Positions 33,936 through 44,509 of a DNA stretch of 64,000 nt are shown here, piece after piece. Each line of letters starts with the position of its first letter. Within the stretch, counting starts at the first letter, position 1. Both the position numbers and the translations under genes were made by a program. Source of the stretch: Helicobacteraceae bacterium (GTDB lineage: Bacteria; Campylobacterota; Campylobacteria; Campylobacterales; Helicobacteraceae); contig CAAFVR010000023.1 in NCBI GenBank assembly GCA_900766555.1, forward strand, positions 1 to 64,000, read 5' to 3'. The notes beneath the pieces are model-generated. The model searched no databases. It was not told the origin of the DNA and worked only from the letters and a program-made list of their open reading frames with translations.

Positions 33936-36419
33936 ATGGAAAAAAGCAATATCCTAGATATAGAAATTGTAGATTCGATAAAAGAGAGCTATCTTGATTA
34001 TTCGATGAGCGTAATAATAGGGCGCGCACTCCCAGATGCAAAAGATGGCTTAAAGCCCGTACATAGGCGCATTTTACACGCTATGAATGAGCTAAATCTA
34101 GGCCCTAGATCCACTTATAAAAAATCAGCTAGGATAGTAGGCGATGTAATTGGTAAATATCATCCGCATGGCGATAGCGCCGTTTATGACGCGCTAGTCC
34201 GCATGGCGCAAGATTTCTCGATGCGCTTACCGCTAGTTGATGGCCAAGGAAACTTCGGATCTATCGATGGCGACAATGCCGCTGCGATGCGTTATACCGA
34301 AGCCAAAATGACATTTGCTAGCGAAGAACTCCTCCAAGATATCAATAAAGAAACCGTAGATTTCATCCCAAATTATGATGACACGCTAAAAGAACCCGAA
34401 GTTCTCCCCTCTCGCATCCCAAATCTACTTTTAAATGGTAGCTCTGGTATAGCCGTTGGTATGGCAACTTCGATACCGCCGCATAGATTAGATGAATTAA
34501 TTGATGGCCTAATTTTAATGATCGATGGCGAAAGCAACAAAACAAATAAAGATCAGATCTTTGAAGAATTGCTAGATCTGATTGAGGGGCCAGATTTCCC
34601 AACTGGCGGCATAATATTTGGTAAATCCGGCATCACAGAAGCTTATCGTACCGGCCGCGGACGCATAAAAGTGCGCGCAAAAGTGCATGTTGAAAAACAT
34701 AAAAATCACGAAAGCATAATAATTGATGAAGTACCATTTCAAACCAATAAATCGCGATTAATTGAGCAAATAGCGGATCTAGCGCGCGATAAAACAATTG
34801 AGGGTATCTCAGAAGTGCGCGATGAAAGCGACAGAGAGGGCATACGCGTAGTAATTGAGCTAAAGCGCGATGCGATGAGCGAGATAATATTAAATCATCT
34901 CTATAAATCCACTGCGATGGAAACCACCTTTGGGATAATATTACTAGCGATTAATAATAAAGAGCCAAAGATTTTTAACCTCTTTGAGCTCTTAGAAATC
35001 TTTATAAATCATCGTAAAACAATAGTAATCCGCCGCACCATATACGATCTAGAAAAGGCCAAAGCGCGCATTCACATCTTAGAGGGCCTTAAAATTGCGC
35101 TAGATAATATTGATGAAGTAATAGCGCTAATAAAAGCTGCAAAAGATGTAGAAAGTGCAAAAACAGAGTTGATTGCGCGTTTTAATTTAAGCGAAATACA
35201 ATCAAAAGCCATTTTAGAAATGCGCTTGCAACGCTTAACCGGCCTAGAACGCGACAAAATCGAGGCCGAATACAAAGAACTATTAATATTAATAGAAGAG
35301 CTAAATAAAATACTAAAAGACGAAAATGAGCTAAGACGCGTTATAAAAGATGAATTGCTAGATATCAAAGCGCGTTTTTCAAGCCCAAGATTAACGCAAA
35401 TTGAAGAAGATTATGACAGTATCGATATCGAAGATCTAATCCCAAATGAAAGTGTCGTAGTCACAATATCGCATCGCGGCTATGTAAAGCGCACTCAGCT
35501 CAAAATTTATGAAAAGCAAAATCGCGGCGGCAAGGGCAAAATCAGCGGAAATACGCATGATGATGATTTTATCGAGAGCTTTTTTGTGGCAAATTCGCAT
35601 GACACAATAATGTTTATCACAAATAAAGGTCAGCTCTACTGGCTCAAAGTTTATAAAATCCCAGAGGCCGCGCGCACGGCAATTGGCAAGGCGATTGTTA
35701 ATATGATCCCGCTAGATCCGGATGAAAAGATTATGACATTCATAACGACAAAGGATTTTGAAGCGGATAAAAGCCTCGTATTTTTCACCAAAAATGGCAT
35801 CGTAAAGCGCACAAATCTAAATGAATATCGCCACATCAGATCTAATGGCGTTAGGGCCATCTTACTTGATGATAATGATGAACTCGTAACTGCAAGCATT
35901 ATTACTGCAAAAACAAAAGAACTTTTCATCGCCACAAAGCTTGGTAAATGTATCAAATTTGGCATTGATGATGTGCGCGAAATTGGCCGCAGCGCGCGCG
36001 GTGTGCGAGGCATCGGTCTCAAAAAAGATGACTGCGTAATTGGCGCTACAACAATTGAATCAGATAATCATACGCTACTAACTGTTAGCGAACAGGGCAT
36101 CGGCAAACAGACGCTAGCTTCTGAATATCGCGCGCAATCTAGATCTGGATCTGGTGTGATCGCTATGAGATTAACGGACAAAACGGGCAATCTAGTTAGC
36201 GTTTTGAGTATCCAAGATTACAGCAAAGATCTGATGATATTAACCACAAGCGGCAAGATGATTCGCGTAAGTATCGATGCTATAAAATCCGCTAGTCGCA
36301 ACACAATGGGCGTCAAAATCGTAAATGTCGCTGGCGAAAAAGTAGCCTATGCTAGCATTTGCCCTAAAGAAAATGAAGATGATTTGTTTGCCGATCAAGC
36401 AAAAGAACAAGATGAATAA
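33936..36419 (+). CDS. gyrA: DNA gyrase subunit A
   Basis: GyrA forms the DNA breakage-reunion core of gyrase. The 827-aa protein has the winged-helix active site with the catalytic Tyr in [11 protein letters not shown], the quinolone pocket [19 protein letters not shown] (Ser and Asp both present, so no classic resistance change) and the GyrA box QNRGGKGK, followed by the beta-pinwheel. A GGAG site precedes the ATG. As I recall for H. pylori, the next genes are an HP0702-like secreted protein and flgR. Confidence 0.98.
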   Translation: MEKSNILDIEIVDSIKESYLDYSMSVIIGRALPDAKDGLKPVHRRILHAMNELNLGPRSTYKKSARIVGDVIGKYHPHGDSAVYDALVRMAQDFSMRLPLVDGQGNFGSIDGDNAAAMRYTEAKMTFASEELLQDINKETVDFIPNYDDTLKEPEVLPSRIPNLLLNGSSGIAVGMATSIPPHRLDELIDGLILMIDGESNKTNKDQIFEELLDLIEGPDFPTGGIIFGKSGITEAYRTGRGRIKVRAKVHVEKHKNHESIIIDEVPFQTNKSRLIEQIADLARDKTIEGISEVRDESDREGIRVVIELKRDAMSEIILNHLYKSTAMETTFGIILLAINNKEPKIFNLFELLEIFINHRKTIVIRRTIYDLEKAKARIHILEGLKIALDNIDEVIALIKAAKDVESAKTELIARFNLSEIQSKAILEMRLQRLTGLERDKIEAEYKELLILIEELNKILKDENELRRVIKDELLDIKARFSSPRLTQIEEDYDSIDIEDLIPNESVVVTISHRGYVKRTQLKIYEKQNRGGKGKISGNTHDDDFIESFFVANSHDTIMFITNKGQLYWLKVYKIPEAARTAIGKAIVNMIPLDPDEKIMTFITTKDFEADKSLVFFTKNGIVKRTNLNEYRHIRSNGVRAILLDDNDELVTASIITAKTKELFIATKLGKCIKFGIDDVREIGRSARGVRGIGLKKDDCVIGATTIESDNHTLLTVSEQGIGKQTLASEYRAQSRSGSGVIAMRLTDKTGNLVSVLSIQDYSKDLMILTTSGKMIRVSIDAIKSASRNTMGVKIVNVAGEKVAYASICPKENEDDLFADQAKEQDE

Positions 36420-36879
36420 AATAAGCATAGGCCCTCTCCTCTTATTTTTTAGTTATGCTATTGCTAATCCCTCCATTTCTACGCCGCAAAATGATCTCTT
36501 GAGCGAAACCTCAAGGGATGCCAATTTCATAATCTCATATTCATTTTTAGTTAAAAATGAAATCCCATATGGCGAAAAATACAATGTCTCAAAACCTATT
36601 ATTAAAAAGCCATTAAAGCAGATTAAGTCATGTGAAATTGATATAAGAGCTAGCCAAGAAATCACAGATGACGAAGGCTATCTTGTAGAATCGCTACTTA
36701 AGTTTTATAAAAATGAAGTGATAGAATGCCTCCAAAGCGCTGATGTTCACATCAGATCTGATGAATTAAGCAAAAATGGCGCAATAAAATCCAAAACATT
36801 AATGCAAATCCCCCCAACTCGCGTAAATGCCTATATAGATAATGGCTTTTTAATAATGCAATTTGAAGGAGAGAGATGA
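36412..36879 (+). CDS. Small exported protein between gyrA and flgR (HP0702-like)
   Basis: This 155-aa protein starts inside the end of gyrA at ATG 36,412, with the signal peptide [20 protein letters not shown]. An upstream frame opening exists but lies inside gyrA and lacks a signal. The mature part contains two Cys (IKSCEIDI and VIECLQ) that could form a disulfide. Its stop overlaps the flgR ATG (ATGA). Synteny points to the HP0702 group. The function is unknown; a periplasmic location is inferred. Confidence 0.75.
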   Translation: MNKISIGPLLLFFSYAIANPSISTPQNDLLSETSRDANFIISYSFLVKNEIPYGEKYNVSKPIIKKPLKQIKSCEIDIRASQEITDDEGYLVESLLKFYKNEVIECLQSADVHIRSDELSKNGAIKSKTLMQIPPTRVNAYIDNGFLIMQFEGER

Positions 36880-38045
36880 AAGTTGCAATAATTGAAGATG
36901 ACATAAATATGCGAAAGAGCCTTGAGCTCTTTTTCTCCGATATAAAAGATCTAGAAATTGTGAGTTTCAAAAGCCCCAAAGATGCGCTAAAAGCGCTTGA
37001 TAGCAGTTTTGAGCTCGTAATTACAGATATCAATATGCCGCAAATGGATGGCTTAACTTTTTTAAAAGAGCTAGATGGTAAATTCGAAGCGATCATAATA
37101 ACTGGCAATGCGACGCTTAGTAAAGCGATCGATTCACTGCGACTTGGCGTTAGAGATTTTTTCCAAAAGCCTTTCAGTCCGGATCTACTGCTTGAGGCCA
37201 TTTATCGCGCCAAAAAAGAACGCTCAAAACGTGAAGAATTCGCCAAAACTGCATCAAAAACCAATGTGCCAAAAAATGCGACAAAGGGGGCAAAGCATAA
37301 TTTCATAGCGCAAAGCAAGGCGCTAGAGCATTGCCAAGATCTAGCGTTAAAAGTTGCCAAAACTGATGCTTCCGTGCTTTTGTTGGGCGAATCTGGCGTG
37401 GGTAAAGAAGTTTTTGCAAATTTTATACATAATAATTCTCCGCGCAAAGATGCGCCATTTATCGCATTAAATATGGCGGCAATACCAGAGCATTTATTAG
37501 AATCTGAACTTTTTGGCTTTGAAAAAGGCGCTTTTACAGATGCGAGTGCGCAAAAAATTGGATTATTAGAGCTTGCAAATAAAGGCAGCTTATTTTTAGA
37601 TGAAATTGGTGAAATGCCGCTTTTATTGCAAGCCAAGCTTTTGCGCGTGCTGCAAGAGCGCGAGTTTATGCGCCTTGGCGGGAATAAAATGATCAAAATT
37701 GATGTACGTTTTATTTCCGCTACAAATGCAAATATGAGCGAAAAAATTAAAAATAAAGAATTTAGAGAAGATCTATTTTTCCGCCTGCAAACTGTGCCAC
37801 TTTTCATACCGCCATTGCGCGAGCGCAAAGATGAGATATTGGATCTAGCAAATTGGCGCTTGGAAGTCTGCGCTAAAGAATATGGCTTTAATAAAACGCT
37901 TAGTAAAGATGCCAAAGATGCACTTTTAAAATATGCCTGGCATGGCAATGTGCGCGAACTCATAAGCGTAATTGAGCGCGCTGTAATATTAAGCAACACA
38001 GATGTGATCACATCAAAAGATCTATTTCTTGAGCCAAGATTTTGA
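36876..38045 (+). CDS. flgR: Flagellar sigma-54 response regulator FlgR, without DNA-binding domain
   Basis: FlgR activates sigma-54 flagellar promoters after phosphorylation by FlgS. The receiver domain has IEDD (residues 5-8), the phospho-Asp in VITDINMPQMDGL and Lys in FFQKPFSPD. The AAA+ domain follows with LGESGVGKEVFA (Walker A), the sigma-54 loop GAFTDA and FLDEIGEMPL (Walker B). The 389-aa protein ends directly after VRELISVIERAVILS...LEPRF with no helix-turn-helix. This matches H. pylori FlgR, which works without binding DNA upstream. Confidence 0.94.
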   Translation: MKVAIIEDDINMRKSLELFFSDIKDLEIVSFKSPKDALKALDSSFELVITDINMPQMDGLTFLKELDGKFEAIIITGNATLSKAIDSLRLGVRDFFQKPFSPDLLLEAIYRAKKERSKREEFAKTASKTNVPKNATKGAKHNFIAQSKALEHCQDLALKVAKTDASVLLLGESGVGKEVFANFIHNNSPRKDAPFIALNMAAIPEHLLESELFGFEKGAFTDASAQKIGLLELANKGSLFLDEIGEMPLLLQAKLLRVLQEREFMRLGGNKMIKIDVRFISATNANMSEKIKNKEFREDLFFRLQTVPLFIPPLRERKDEILDLANWRLEVCAKEYGFNKTLSKDAKDALLKYAWHGNVRELISVIERAVILSNTDVITSKDLFLEPRF

Positions 38046-38068
38046 GATTTTGATTTTAAGGAGACAAA

Positions 38069-39508
38069 ATGATTAAAAAAGCTCTAACTTTCGAAGATAT
38101 CTTGCTTGTGCCAAGATATTCTGAGATATTGCCAAAAGATACAAATCTAGCCACAAAACTTACGAAAAATATTTCGCTAAATCTGCCATTTATAAGCGCA
38201 GCTATGGATACTGTGACTGAATCTGCGATGGCCATTGCTATGGCGCGGCTTGGCGGCATCGGCATAATTCATAAAAATATGTCAATAGAAAATCAAGTAG
38301 CGCAAGTAAAATTGGTTAAAAAATCAGAATCTGGAATAATCCATGACCCAATTTTTATAACCAAAAATAAAACACTAAAAGAAGCCAAAGAAATAACAGA
38401 TACTTACAAAATTAGCGGCGTACCCGTGGTTGATGAAAGCGGCGTGCTAATTGGCATATTGACAAATCGAGATATGCGCTTTGAAACGGATCTAAGCAAA
38501 AGCATAGAAACTTGCATGACAAAAATGCCGCTAATAACAGCAAAAGTTGGCATCACGCTAAATGAAGCCAAGGAAATTATGCATGCAAATCGCATCGAAA
38601 AGCTCCCAATCGTAGATGAAAATAATGTACTAAAGGGCCTAATCACGATTAAAGATATACATAATGTTATAAATTATCCAAATGCCACAAAGGATTCCCT
38701 GGGGCGATTACGCGTTGGCGCAGCCATAAGTGGAAATGAATTTGAGCGCGCATTTGAGCTCAAAAAAGCGGGCGTTGATGTGCTCGTTTTGGACTCAGCT
38801 CATGGCCATAGCAAAAATATTTTGGATGCATTACGCCAGCTCAAAAAGGATCTAGACATTGACATAATCGTAGGAAATATCGTAACCAAAGATGCCGCGC
38901 TAGATCTGATAAAAGCGGGCGCGGATGCGCTAAAAGTGGGCATTGGGCCTGGAAGTATCTGCACTACGCGCATAATAGCTGGCGTTGGGATGCCGCAAGT
39001 ATCAGCAATCATTGAATGCACCAATGCGGCAAGAGATTTTGGCGTACCAATTATCGCAGATGGCGGGATTAGATATTCTGGCGATGTGGCAAAAGCGCTA
39101 GCTGTTGGCGCAAGCTCAGTTATGATGGGCAGCATATTGGCCTCAACATATGAATCTCCCGGCGATTTGGTGCATTTTGGCGGCAGACAATATAAAAGTT
39201 ATCGCGGGATGGGCAGCCTTGGAGCGATGAGCAGCGGATCTAGCGATAGATATTTTCAAGATAGCAAAGATGCCAAAAAGCTAGTGCCAGAGGGCATCGA
39301 AGGTCGAGTACCATTTCGCGGAAAAGTGCGCGATGTGATCTATCAAATCGAGGGCGGGCTCAGAAGCGCGATGGGCTACATGGGATCAGGTGATATTAAA
39401 ACGCTCCAAAGTAATGCTGAATTTGTAGAAATAACCCAAGCGGGCTTAAAAGAATCGCATGTGCATGATGTGGTCATAACAAAGGAAGCTCCGAATTACT
39501 TTAATTAA
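38069..39508 (+). CDS. guaB: Inosine-5'-monophosphate dehydrogenase
   Basis: GuaB oxidises IMP to XMP, the rate-limiting step of GMP synthesis. The 479-aa protein has the TIM barrel split by two CBS domains (about residues 95-205; KISGVPVVDESGVLIGILTNRD and IEKLPIVDENN). The catalytic loop GPGSICTTRIIAGVG carries the nucleophilic Cys, and the flap Arg-Tyr region is GSSDRYF. AAGGAG lies ahead of the ATG. It is followed by the sit operator region. Confidence 0.97.
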   Translation: MIKKALTFEDILLVPRYSEILPKDTNLATKLTKNISLNLPFISAAMDTVTESAMAIAMARLGGIGIIHKNMSIENQVAQVKLVKKSESGIIHDPIFITKNKTLKEAKEITDTYKISGVPVVDESGVLIGILTNRDMRFETDLSKSIETCMTKMPLITAKVGITLNEAKEIMHANRIEKLPIVDENNVLKGLITIKDIHNVINYPNATKDSLGRLRVGAAISGNEFERAFELKKAGVDVLVLDSAHGHSKNILDALRQLKKDLDIDIIVGNIVTKDAALDLIKAGADALKVGIGPGSICTTRIIAGVGMPQVSAIIECTNAARDFGVPIIADGGIRYSGDVAKALAVGASSVMMGSILASTYESPGDLVHFGGRQYKSYRGMGSLGAMSSGSSDRYFQDSKDAKKLVPEGIEGRVPFRGKVRDVIYQIEGGLRSAMGYMGSGDIKTLQSNAEFVEITQAGLKESHVHDVVITKEAPNYFN

Positions 39509-39532
39509 GGAAATTTTAAGCTCATAATAGTC

Positions 39533-39559
39533 TATAATATAATGATTTTAAAAACCATT
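39533..39559 (+). promoter_or_regulatory. sitABCD promoter with 19-bp palindromic operator candidate
   Basis: TATAAT at 39,533-39,538 is followed by AATGATTTT-A-AAAACCATT at 39,541-39,559, a 9-1-9 palindrome with one mismatch that would cover the transcription start. A 9-1-9 box of 19 bp is the usual size for Fur-family (Fur, Zur, Mur) operators. A wider inverted repeat, AATAGTC (39,526-39,532) with GACTATT (39,571-39,577), surrounds it. The transporter it precedes is a metal importer. Confidence 0.55.
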
Positions 39560-39577
39560 ATCATTTTAAGGACTATT

Positions 39578-40465
39578 ATGAGAATCAAAATTCTAAGTTT
39601 TATATTACTCTGTCTAACTGGGAGCGCCTTTGCAAAGGACTTCAAAGTTGTGACAACATTTACCGTTATAGCTGATATCGCACAAAATGTAGCTGGGGAT
39701 GCCGCAACTGTGCGATCTATCACAAAACCAGGTGCTGAAATACATGAATATGAACCCACGCCAAAAGACATTATCAAAGCTCAAGATGCGGATCTAGTGC
39801 TTTGGAATGGCCTAAATCTTGAGCGCTGGTTTGAAAAATTCTTCCAAAATGTAAAAGACAAGCCAGCAGTTGTTGTAACTGATGGCATAGATCCGATGTC
39901 AATTTATGAGGGCCCATATAATGGCAATCCAAATCCGCATGCTTGGATGAGCCCATCAAATGCACTAATTTATATTGAAAATATCAAAAATGCGCTAGTT
40001 AAATATGATCCAAAAAATGCCAAAACATACGAAAAAAATGCCAAAGCATATGCCAGCAAAATTAAAGCGCTAGATACAACAATAAGAAAAAAACTAGCCA
40101 TCGTGCCAGAAAATAAACGATATCTAGTAACAAGCGAGGGTGCTTTTAGCTATTTGGCGCGCGACTTTGGCTTTAAAGAAGTGTATTTGTGGCCAATCAA
40201 TGCAGAACAACAAGGCAGCCCGCAACAAGTGCGCAAAGTCATAGAAATAGTGCGTAAAAATAAAATCCCAGTAGTCTTTAGCGAAAGTACAATCTCGCCA
40301 AAGCCAGCTCAGCAAGTGGCGCGCGAAACTGGCGCAAAATACGGCGGCGTACTTTATGTGGATTCTTTATCTGAAAAAAATGGATCAACTCCAACATATA
40401 TAGATCTGCTAAATGTCACAACTTCGACGATAGTAAAAGGCTTTGAAGATGGACTCAAGCATTGA
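39578..40465 (+). CDS. sitA: Mn/Fe ABC transporter substrate-binding protein (SitA/MntC type)
   Basis: This is a periplasmic metal-binding protein of cluster A-I. The signal peptide from ATG 39,578 is [19 protein letters not shown]. Metal ligands are visible: His in GAEIHEYEP, His in PNPHAWMSP, Glu in TSEGAFSY and Asp in LYVDSLS. The block [27 protein letters not shown] and [25 protein letters not shown] is characteristic of SitA/YfeA Mn/Fe binders rather than ZnuA, which has a His-rich loop. A frame opening 12 codons earlier lies in the operator. AAGGA precedes the ATG. Confidence 0.9.
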   Translation: MRIKILSFILLCLTGSAFAKDFKVVTTFTVIADIAQNVAGDAATVRSITKPGAEIHEYEPTPKDIIKAQDADLVLWNGLNLERWFEKFFQNVKDKPAVVVTDGIDPMSIYEGPYNGNPNPHAWMSPSNALIYIENIKNALVKYDPKNAKTYEKNAKAYASKIKALDTTIRKKLAIVPENKRYLVTSEGAFSYLARDFGFKEVYLWPINAEQQGSPQQVRKVIEIVRKNKIPVVFSESTISPKPAQQVARETGAKYGGVLYVDSLSEKNGSTPTYIDLLNVTTSTIVKGFEDGLKH

Positions 40466-41345
40466 TGTTAGAGACATCTCAATAACTTATAATAACGGCC
40501 ACAGAGCCATTTATGATGTGAGCTTCAATATCAAAGGCGGCAGCATATGCGGCCTTTTGGGCGTAAATGGCAGCGGCAAATCCACCCTTTTTAAAAGTAT
40601 CATGGGCCTTGTAACCCCACAAAAAGGCCAAATCCACCTTTGTAATATGCCAATAAAAAAGGCGCTAAAACAAAATCTAGTATCCTATGTCCCGCAATCT
40701 GAAGATGTAGATTGGCAATTTCCTGTCTCAGTTTATGATGTCGTAATGATGGGCCGATATGGCTATATGAGCTTTTTGCGCAACCCAAAAGAAGAGGACA
40801 AAAAGCAAGTGCAATCCGCCATGGAGCGCGTTAATATATCTCATCTCACAAAGCGACAAATTGGCGAGTTATCAGGCGGTCAGAAAAAGCGCGTCTTTTT
40901 AGCGCGCGCATTGGCTCAATCTAGCCGAGTAATTTTGCTTGATGAGCCATTTACCGGCGTTGATGTAAAAACTGAGAGCGCTATAACGGATCTATTGCTT
41001 GAGCTCAAATCTCAAGGTCATTTGATATTAATTTCAACGCATAATCTAGGCTCAGTTTCTGACTTTTGCGATCAAGTAATCATGATAAATCGCACAATTC
41101 TTTGCGCTGGACCGGTTGCTACAACATTTAATCAAAAAAATCTCGAGCTAGCTTTTGGCGGCGTACTGCGCCATATCAAGCTTGAATCTGATGCAATACA
41201 TAGTGATGAAGATGAGCGCGCCGTAACCATCCTAACAGATGGCGAACGCGCCGCAGTATTCTATGGCAAAGAAAAAAGCGACCCGCCAGCTACTACAAAA
41301 AATGTCCAAAACATCGGATCTAGCAAGCCAAAAGAGACGCCATGA
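40449..41345 (+). CDS. sitB: Mn/Fe ABC transporter ATP-binding protein (SitB type)
   Basis: This is the cytoplasmic ATPase. Walker A is [14 protein letters not shown], the Q-loop is [13 protein letters not shown], the signature is [15 protein letters not shown] and Walker B is [12 protein letters not shown], with the H-loop His in ISTHNLGSV. The ATG at 40,449 (17-nt overlap with sitA) is preferred to a TTG two codons upstream. The product is 298 aa, with a Thr/Lys-rich tail that is not needed for the fold. The stop overlaps sitC by ATGA. Confidence 0.92.
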   Translation: MDSSIDVRDISITYNNGHRAIYDVSFNIKGGSICGLLGVNGSGKSTLFKSIMGLVTPQKGQIHLCNMPIKKALKQNLVSYVPQSEDVDWQFPVSVYDVVMMGRYGYMSFLRNPKEEDKKQVQSAMERVNISHLTKRQIGELSGGQKKRVFLARALAQSSRVILLDEPFTGVDVKTESAITDLLLELKSQGHLILISTHNLGSVSDFCDQVIMINRTILCAGPVATTFNQKNLELAFGGVLRHIKLESDAIHSDEDERAVTILTDGERAAVFYGKEKSDPPATTKNVQNIGSSKPKETP

Positions 41346-42184
41346 TAGATCTGTTAATCTCACCCTTTCATTTTGAATACATGATAAAGGCAATTTTGAT
41401 AAGCTCGCTTGTTGGCGGAGTTTGCGCCTTTTTGTCAAGCTATTTGATGCTAAAGGGTTGGTCTTTAATTGGTGATGCGCTAAGCCATTCGGTAGTTCCA
41501 GGTGTGGCTATCGCTTATGTATTCTCGCTACCATATGCTATTGGCGCATTTTTTAGCGGCGTCTTGGCGGCTATTTCAATTTTGATAATTAAAATAATTA
41601 CAAATCTAAGAGAAGATTCAATAATTGGCTTTATTTTTACCACATTTTTTGCGCTCGGATTACTTATCATTTCGCTAAATCCGACGCAAATATCCGTGCA
41701 AGAAATAATATTTGGCAACATCCTAGCCATCGCAAATGACGACATAATCCAAGTTGGAATAATTATTATTATATGCATCGGATTGCTCTTTGTATTTTGG
41801 AAAGATTTGTTGCTCGTATTTTTTGATGAAATACATGCTAGCTCAATTGGCATAAATGTACTAGCTTATAAAATATTATTTTTTAGCATGCTATCTGCTT
41901 GCGTTGTGGCAGCACTCCAAACAGTGGGCGCAATTTTAGTAATCGCTATGGTCATAACCCCGGGTGCGACTGGATATTTACTAAGCGATAGATTTGGCGT
42001 AATTGCTAGCATCGCAACCATACTTGGCATCGCTAGCTCAGCTATTGGCGTATATATCAGCTACTTTTTTGATGGCGTAACTGGCGGAATTATCGTAAGC
42101 TTACAGACGCTTTTATTTTTACTCGCTTTTATTTTCTCGCCAAAATATGGGCTTCTTAGGCGATATCTAAAGGTTCAAAAATGA
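41342..42184 (+). CDS. sitC: Mn/Fe ABC transporter permease (SitC type)
   Basis: This is a 280-aa cluster A-I permease with about eight helices. Family features are [27 protein letters not shown] near the N-terminus, the central [11 protein letters not shown] and the helix [20 protein letters not shown]. It pairs with SitD to form the channel. It overlaps both sitB and sitD by ATGA. Confidence 0.92.
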   Translation: MIDLLISPFHFEYMIKAILISSLVGGVCAFLSSYLMLKGWSLIGDALSHSVVPGVAIAYVFSLPYAIGAFFSGVLAAISILIIKIITNLREDSIIGFIFTTFFALGLLIISLNPTQISVQEIIFGNILAIANDDIIQVGIIIIICIGLLFVFWKDLLLVFFDEIHASSIGINVLAYKILFFSMLSACVVAALQTVGAILVIAMVITPGATGYLLSDRFGVIASIATILGIASSAIGVYISYFFDGVTGGIIVSLQTLLFLLAFIFSPKYGLLRRYLKVQK

Positions 42185-43032
42185 TGATTTTGCATTTTTT
42201 TATAGATCCGCTAATTCATACCTTTATGCAAAATGCGCTTATAGCAGCTCTGTTGGTCTCTTCAATTTGCGCTATTTTATCCTGCTACTTGGTGCTAAAA
42301 AGCTGGTCTTTGATGGGCGATGCGATAAGCCATGCGGTTTTGCCCGGCATCGTTTTGGCCTTCATATTAAAAATACCTCTTGGCATTGGAGCATTTTTTG
42401 GAGGTATGTTTTGCGCACTTGGCGTTGGCTTCTTAAAAGATAATTCAAGAATCAAAGAAGACACGGCCATGGGCATTGTTTTCTCCGGGATGTTCGCCTT
42501 TGGCATCGTGCTCTTTGCTAAGATCCAATCTAGTGTGCATTTGACTCATATTTTATTTGGCAATTTGCTAGGCGTTAGCAGAAGCGAAGTGTGGCAGACA
42601 TTTTTTGTAAGCGCATTTGTATTTTTTATAATCATCTTAAAACGCAAAGATTTCTTGCTCTATTGTTTTGATCCAACGCAGGCCAAAATCGTGGGCATCT
42701 CGCCAAAATTTCTGCACTACTCTCTGCTCATGCTTTTGGCACTTACAATTGTATCGGCCATGCAAGTTGTAGGCGTAATATTAGTTGTAGCAATGCTTAT
42801 ATCGCCTGGCATAACGGCCTTTATACTCACAAAACGCTTTGATAAAATGATATTAATAGCCCTGCTTACTAGCATTTTTACAAGTATTTTTGGCACCCTC
42901 TTGAGCTTCCACATCGATGGCGCCGTGGGGCCGGTCATAATACTTTTGCAAGCTCTAATATTTGCCCTAGCCCTAGCCTACAAAAAGCTATTCAAGCAAA
43001 AGCTTTTTAACACTTCCGTCCCTGCGCTCTAA
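42181..43032 (+). CDS. sitD: Mn/Fe ABC transporter permease (SitD type)
   Basis: This is the second permease, a 283-aa paralog of SitC. It has CYLVLKSWSLMGDAISHAVLPGIVLAF, FGNLLGVSRSEVW and VVGVILVVAMLISPGITAF. It is the last gene of the operon. Its last 45 bases overlap, tail to tail, the end of the minus-strand gene 42,988-43,629. Confidence 0.92.
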   Translation: MMILHFFIDPLIHTFMQNALIAALLVSSICAILSCYLVLKSWSLMGDAISHAVLPGIVLAFILKIPLGIGAFFGGMFCALGVGFLKDNSRIKEDTAMGIVFSGMFAFGIVLFAKIQSSVHLTHILFGNLLGVSRSEVWQTFFVSAFVFFIIILKRKDFLLYCFDPTQAKIVGISPKFLHYSLLMLLALTIVSAMQVVGVILVVAMLISPGITAFILTKRFDKMILIALLTSIFTSIFGTLLSFHIDGAVGPVIILLQALIFALALAYKKLFKQKLFNTSVPAL

Positions 43033-43629
43033 AATCACATAGCCTAGGGACACTTGCGCTAGCTTAAAACCCAATAATACATCGCCCTCCTCATACCATG
43101 CTCCATTTATTTTGGCACTCTTATTTATTATCAATTCAAGATGCAATTCCAATGGATAAAATAATGCATTTCTAATATTTTTATGTGCAAAAATTCGCCT
43201 TTTGTAGGCTAAATTTACATCATCATTTATTAAAATCTCAACATCCAAAGCCGGCCTTTGGCTGCTTTCGTCAATTTTTAAATCCATTTTATCAATGCGA
43301 TTTTGCGGCAATTTCTCTAGCCTATATATAGCCTCAATTATCTTATTAAAATCACCTATCAATTTATAGCGCGCCACTTTTTGATTTGAATTTTGATTTT
43401 GATTTTTTGAAATTATCAAATCACTTAGGATCTGATCATTTTTAACTGCCATATCTTCATAATTCAATACGACATATTCTTTTTGTTTCTTTGGACTATG
43501 CTTTTTAAAATTCAAATCATCATAAAAATACAGCCAAAATATCGCAACTATTAAAAGCGCAATAAAACCTAGCCAAAATAATTTCTCAACTATGTTTTTG
43601 CGTAAAAATGCACTAATTATTGGCTTCAT
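42988..43629 (-). CDS. Bitopic protein with GspC/PilP/GspB-like C-terminus
   Basis: The 213-aa protein has a short cytoplasmic N-terminus, one helix at about residues 17-36 (LFWLGFIALLIVAIFWLYFY) and a periplasmic part. Residues about 166-213 (LIINKSAKINGAWYEEGDVL, then YVILERRDG and KLLLE) have the small beta-domain pattern seen in GspC HR, PilP and GspB C-terminal domains: an INGxWYxEGDxxxGF turn, then VILERxxG. The ATG lies 17 nt inside the preceding GspL-like gene. It is the third gene of the autotransporter operon. The assignment is by pattern, without alignment. Confidence 0.65.
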   Translation of the reverse strand: MKPIISAFLRKNIVEKLFWLGFIALLIVAIFWLYFYDDLNFKKHSPKKQKEYVVLNYEDMAVKNDQILSDLIISKNQNQNSNQKVARYKLIGDFNKIIEAIYRLEKLPQNRIDKMDLKIDESSQRPALDVEILINDDVNLAYKRRIFAHKNIRNALFYPLELHLELIINKSAKINGAWYEEGDVLLGFKLAQVSLGYVILERRDGSVKKLLLE

Positions 43630-44509
43630 CTTCGCTTTTTTCGTTTTCGCTTTTACTACTTTCGCTTTTTAGGCACAGATCCGAACTCTCTTTAAAAACA
43701 CCCTCTATTTTGTAACGCAAAAATATATTTTTAACTTCATCTTTTAACTCAAGTAATCTTTCTTTATTGCTCGCACAAAAATGCACATTAAAATTATCGC
43801 CGCTTCTTGAAATCTCCCTTATTTTTATACCATCAAGCGCAAAAATATCTGCTATTACAACATAACTTGGCACATATCTGGTCTGCGCTATCTTTACTTC
43901 TTTTTGCCTTGTCTCTTCTTTTGGACTAAAATATATATAAATAAAAGCTAACCCCGCTATCAGGGCCGCTAAAAATAAAGCTCCATATGTCAAAAATGCA
44001 TAACTTCTAGGTATAAAAAATAGTTCCCTTTTCTTTTTATAAAGCTCTTCTAAATCAACTAGATCTACTAATTCCCTAAGCGGCCTTCTAAGATTTGCGA
44101 TACTTTCAAATTCAAAATCACAATATATTGCGCCAATTTGAACCCCCAAAGAACGCGCCACATCAAGCGAGGCAAAAATATCACCAACACCTTTAAAACT
44201 AGCTATATGCAAAAGCGCGCCATCTTGCCATATCCCAACGGCCTCGCTAGAGCAATATAAAAATCCACCATCAATTTGCGCACCAAATGGCAGCAAAAAG
44301 CTAGCAAGCGATGGCGCATTTACCTCATCTGCTATTAAATACAGCGTAGATCCGCTTAGTTCGCCAAAATGGATCTTTTTAAAAAAGCTGCCCTCTCTAA
44401 AGCTCGCTCCAAGCTCATTTATACAAAAAGCTAACGCGCTATCATCGCTACTAAAATGCCATTTTGGGCTGTAGAATTGTACATTCTCTAGTAGCTTTAT
44501 CTTACTCAC
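43613..44509 (-). CDS. Bitopic inner-membrane protein of GspL/PilM-PilN shape
   Basis: The 298-aa protein has a cytoplasmic part (residues 1-170), one helix (about 172-194, FLTYGALFLAALIAGLAFIY) and a periplasmic tail (about 200-275) with a ferredoxin-like beta-alpha-beta pattern (GIKIREISRSGDNFNVHFC, ERLLELKDEVKNIFL). That is the layout of GspL, or of fused PilM-PilN, in type II secretion and type IV pili. The start is GTG at 44,509, overlapping the stop of the 3,584-aa autotransporter (GTGA), so its synthesis is coupled to the adhesin. The tail is Ser/Glu/Lys-rich. The family is not firmly identified. Confidence 0.6.
   Translation of the reverse strand: MSKIKLLENVQFYSPKWHFSSDDSALAFCINELGASFREGSFFKKIHFGELSGSTLYLIADEVNAPSLASFLLPFGAQIDGGFLYCSSEAVGIWQDGALLHIASFKGVGDIFASLDVARSLGVQIGAIYCDFEFESIANLRRPLRELVDLVDLEELYKKKRELFFIPRSYAFLTYGALFLAALIAGLAFIYIYFSPKEETRQKEVKIAQTRYVPSYVVIADIFALDGIKIREISRSGDNFNVHFCASNKERLLELKDEVKNIFLRYKIEGVFKESSDLCLKSESSKSENEKSEDEANN

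Noticed and set aside
36349..36411. N-terminal extension of the HP0702-like protein
   Set aside because: The extra 21 residues lie inside gyrA, and only the ATG at 36,412 gives a proper signal peptide.
33936..36419. Quinolone-resistance change in gyrA
   Set aside because: The pocket reads HGDSAVYD, with the usual Ser and Asp, so no classic resistance substitution is seen.
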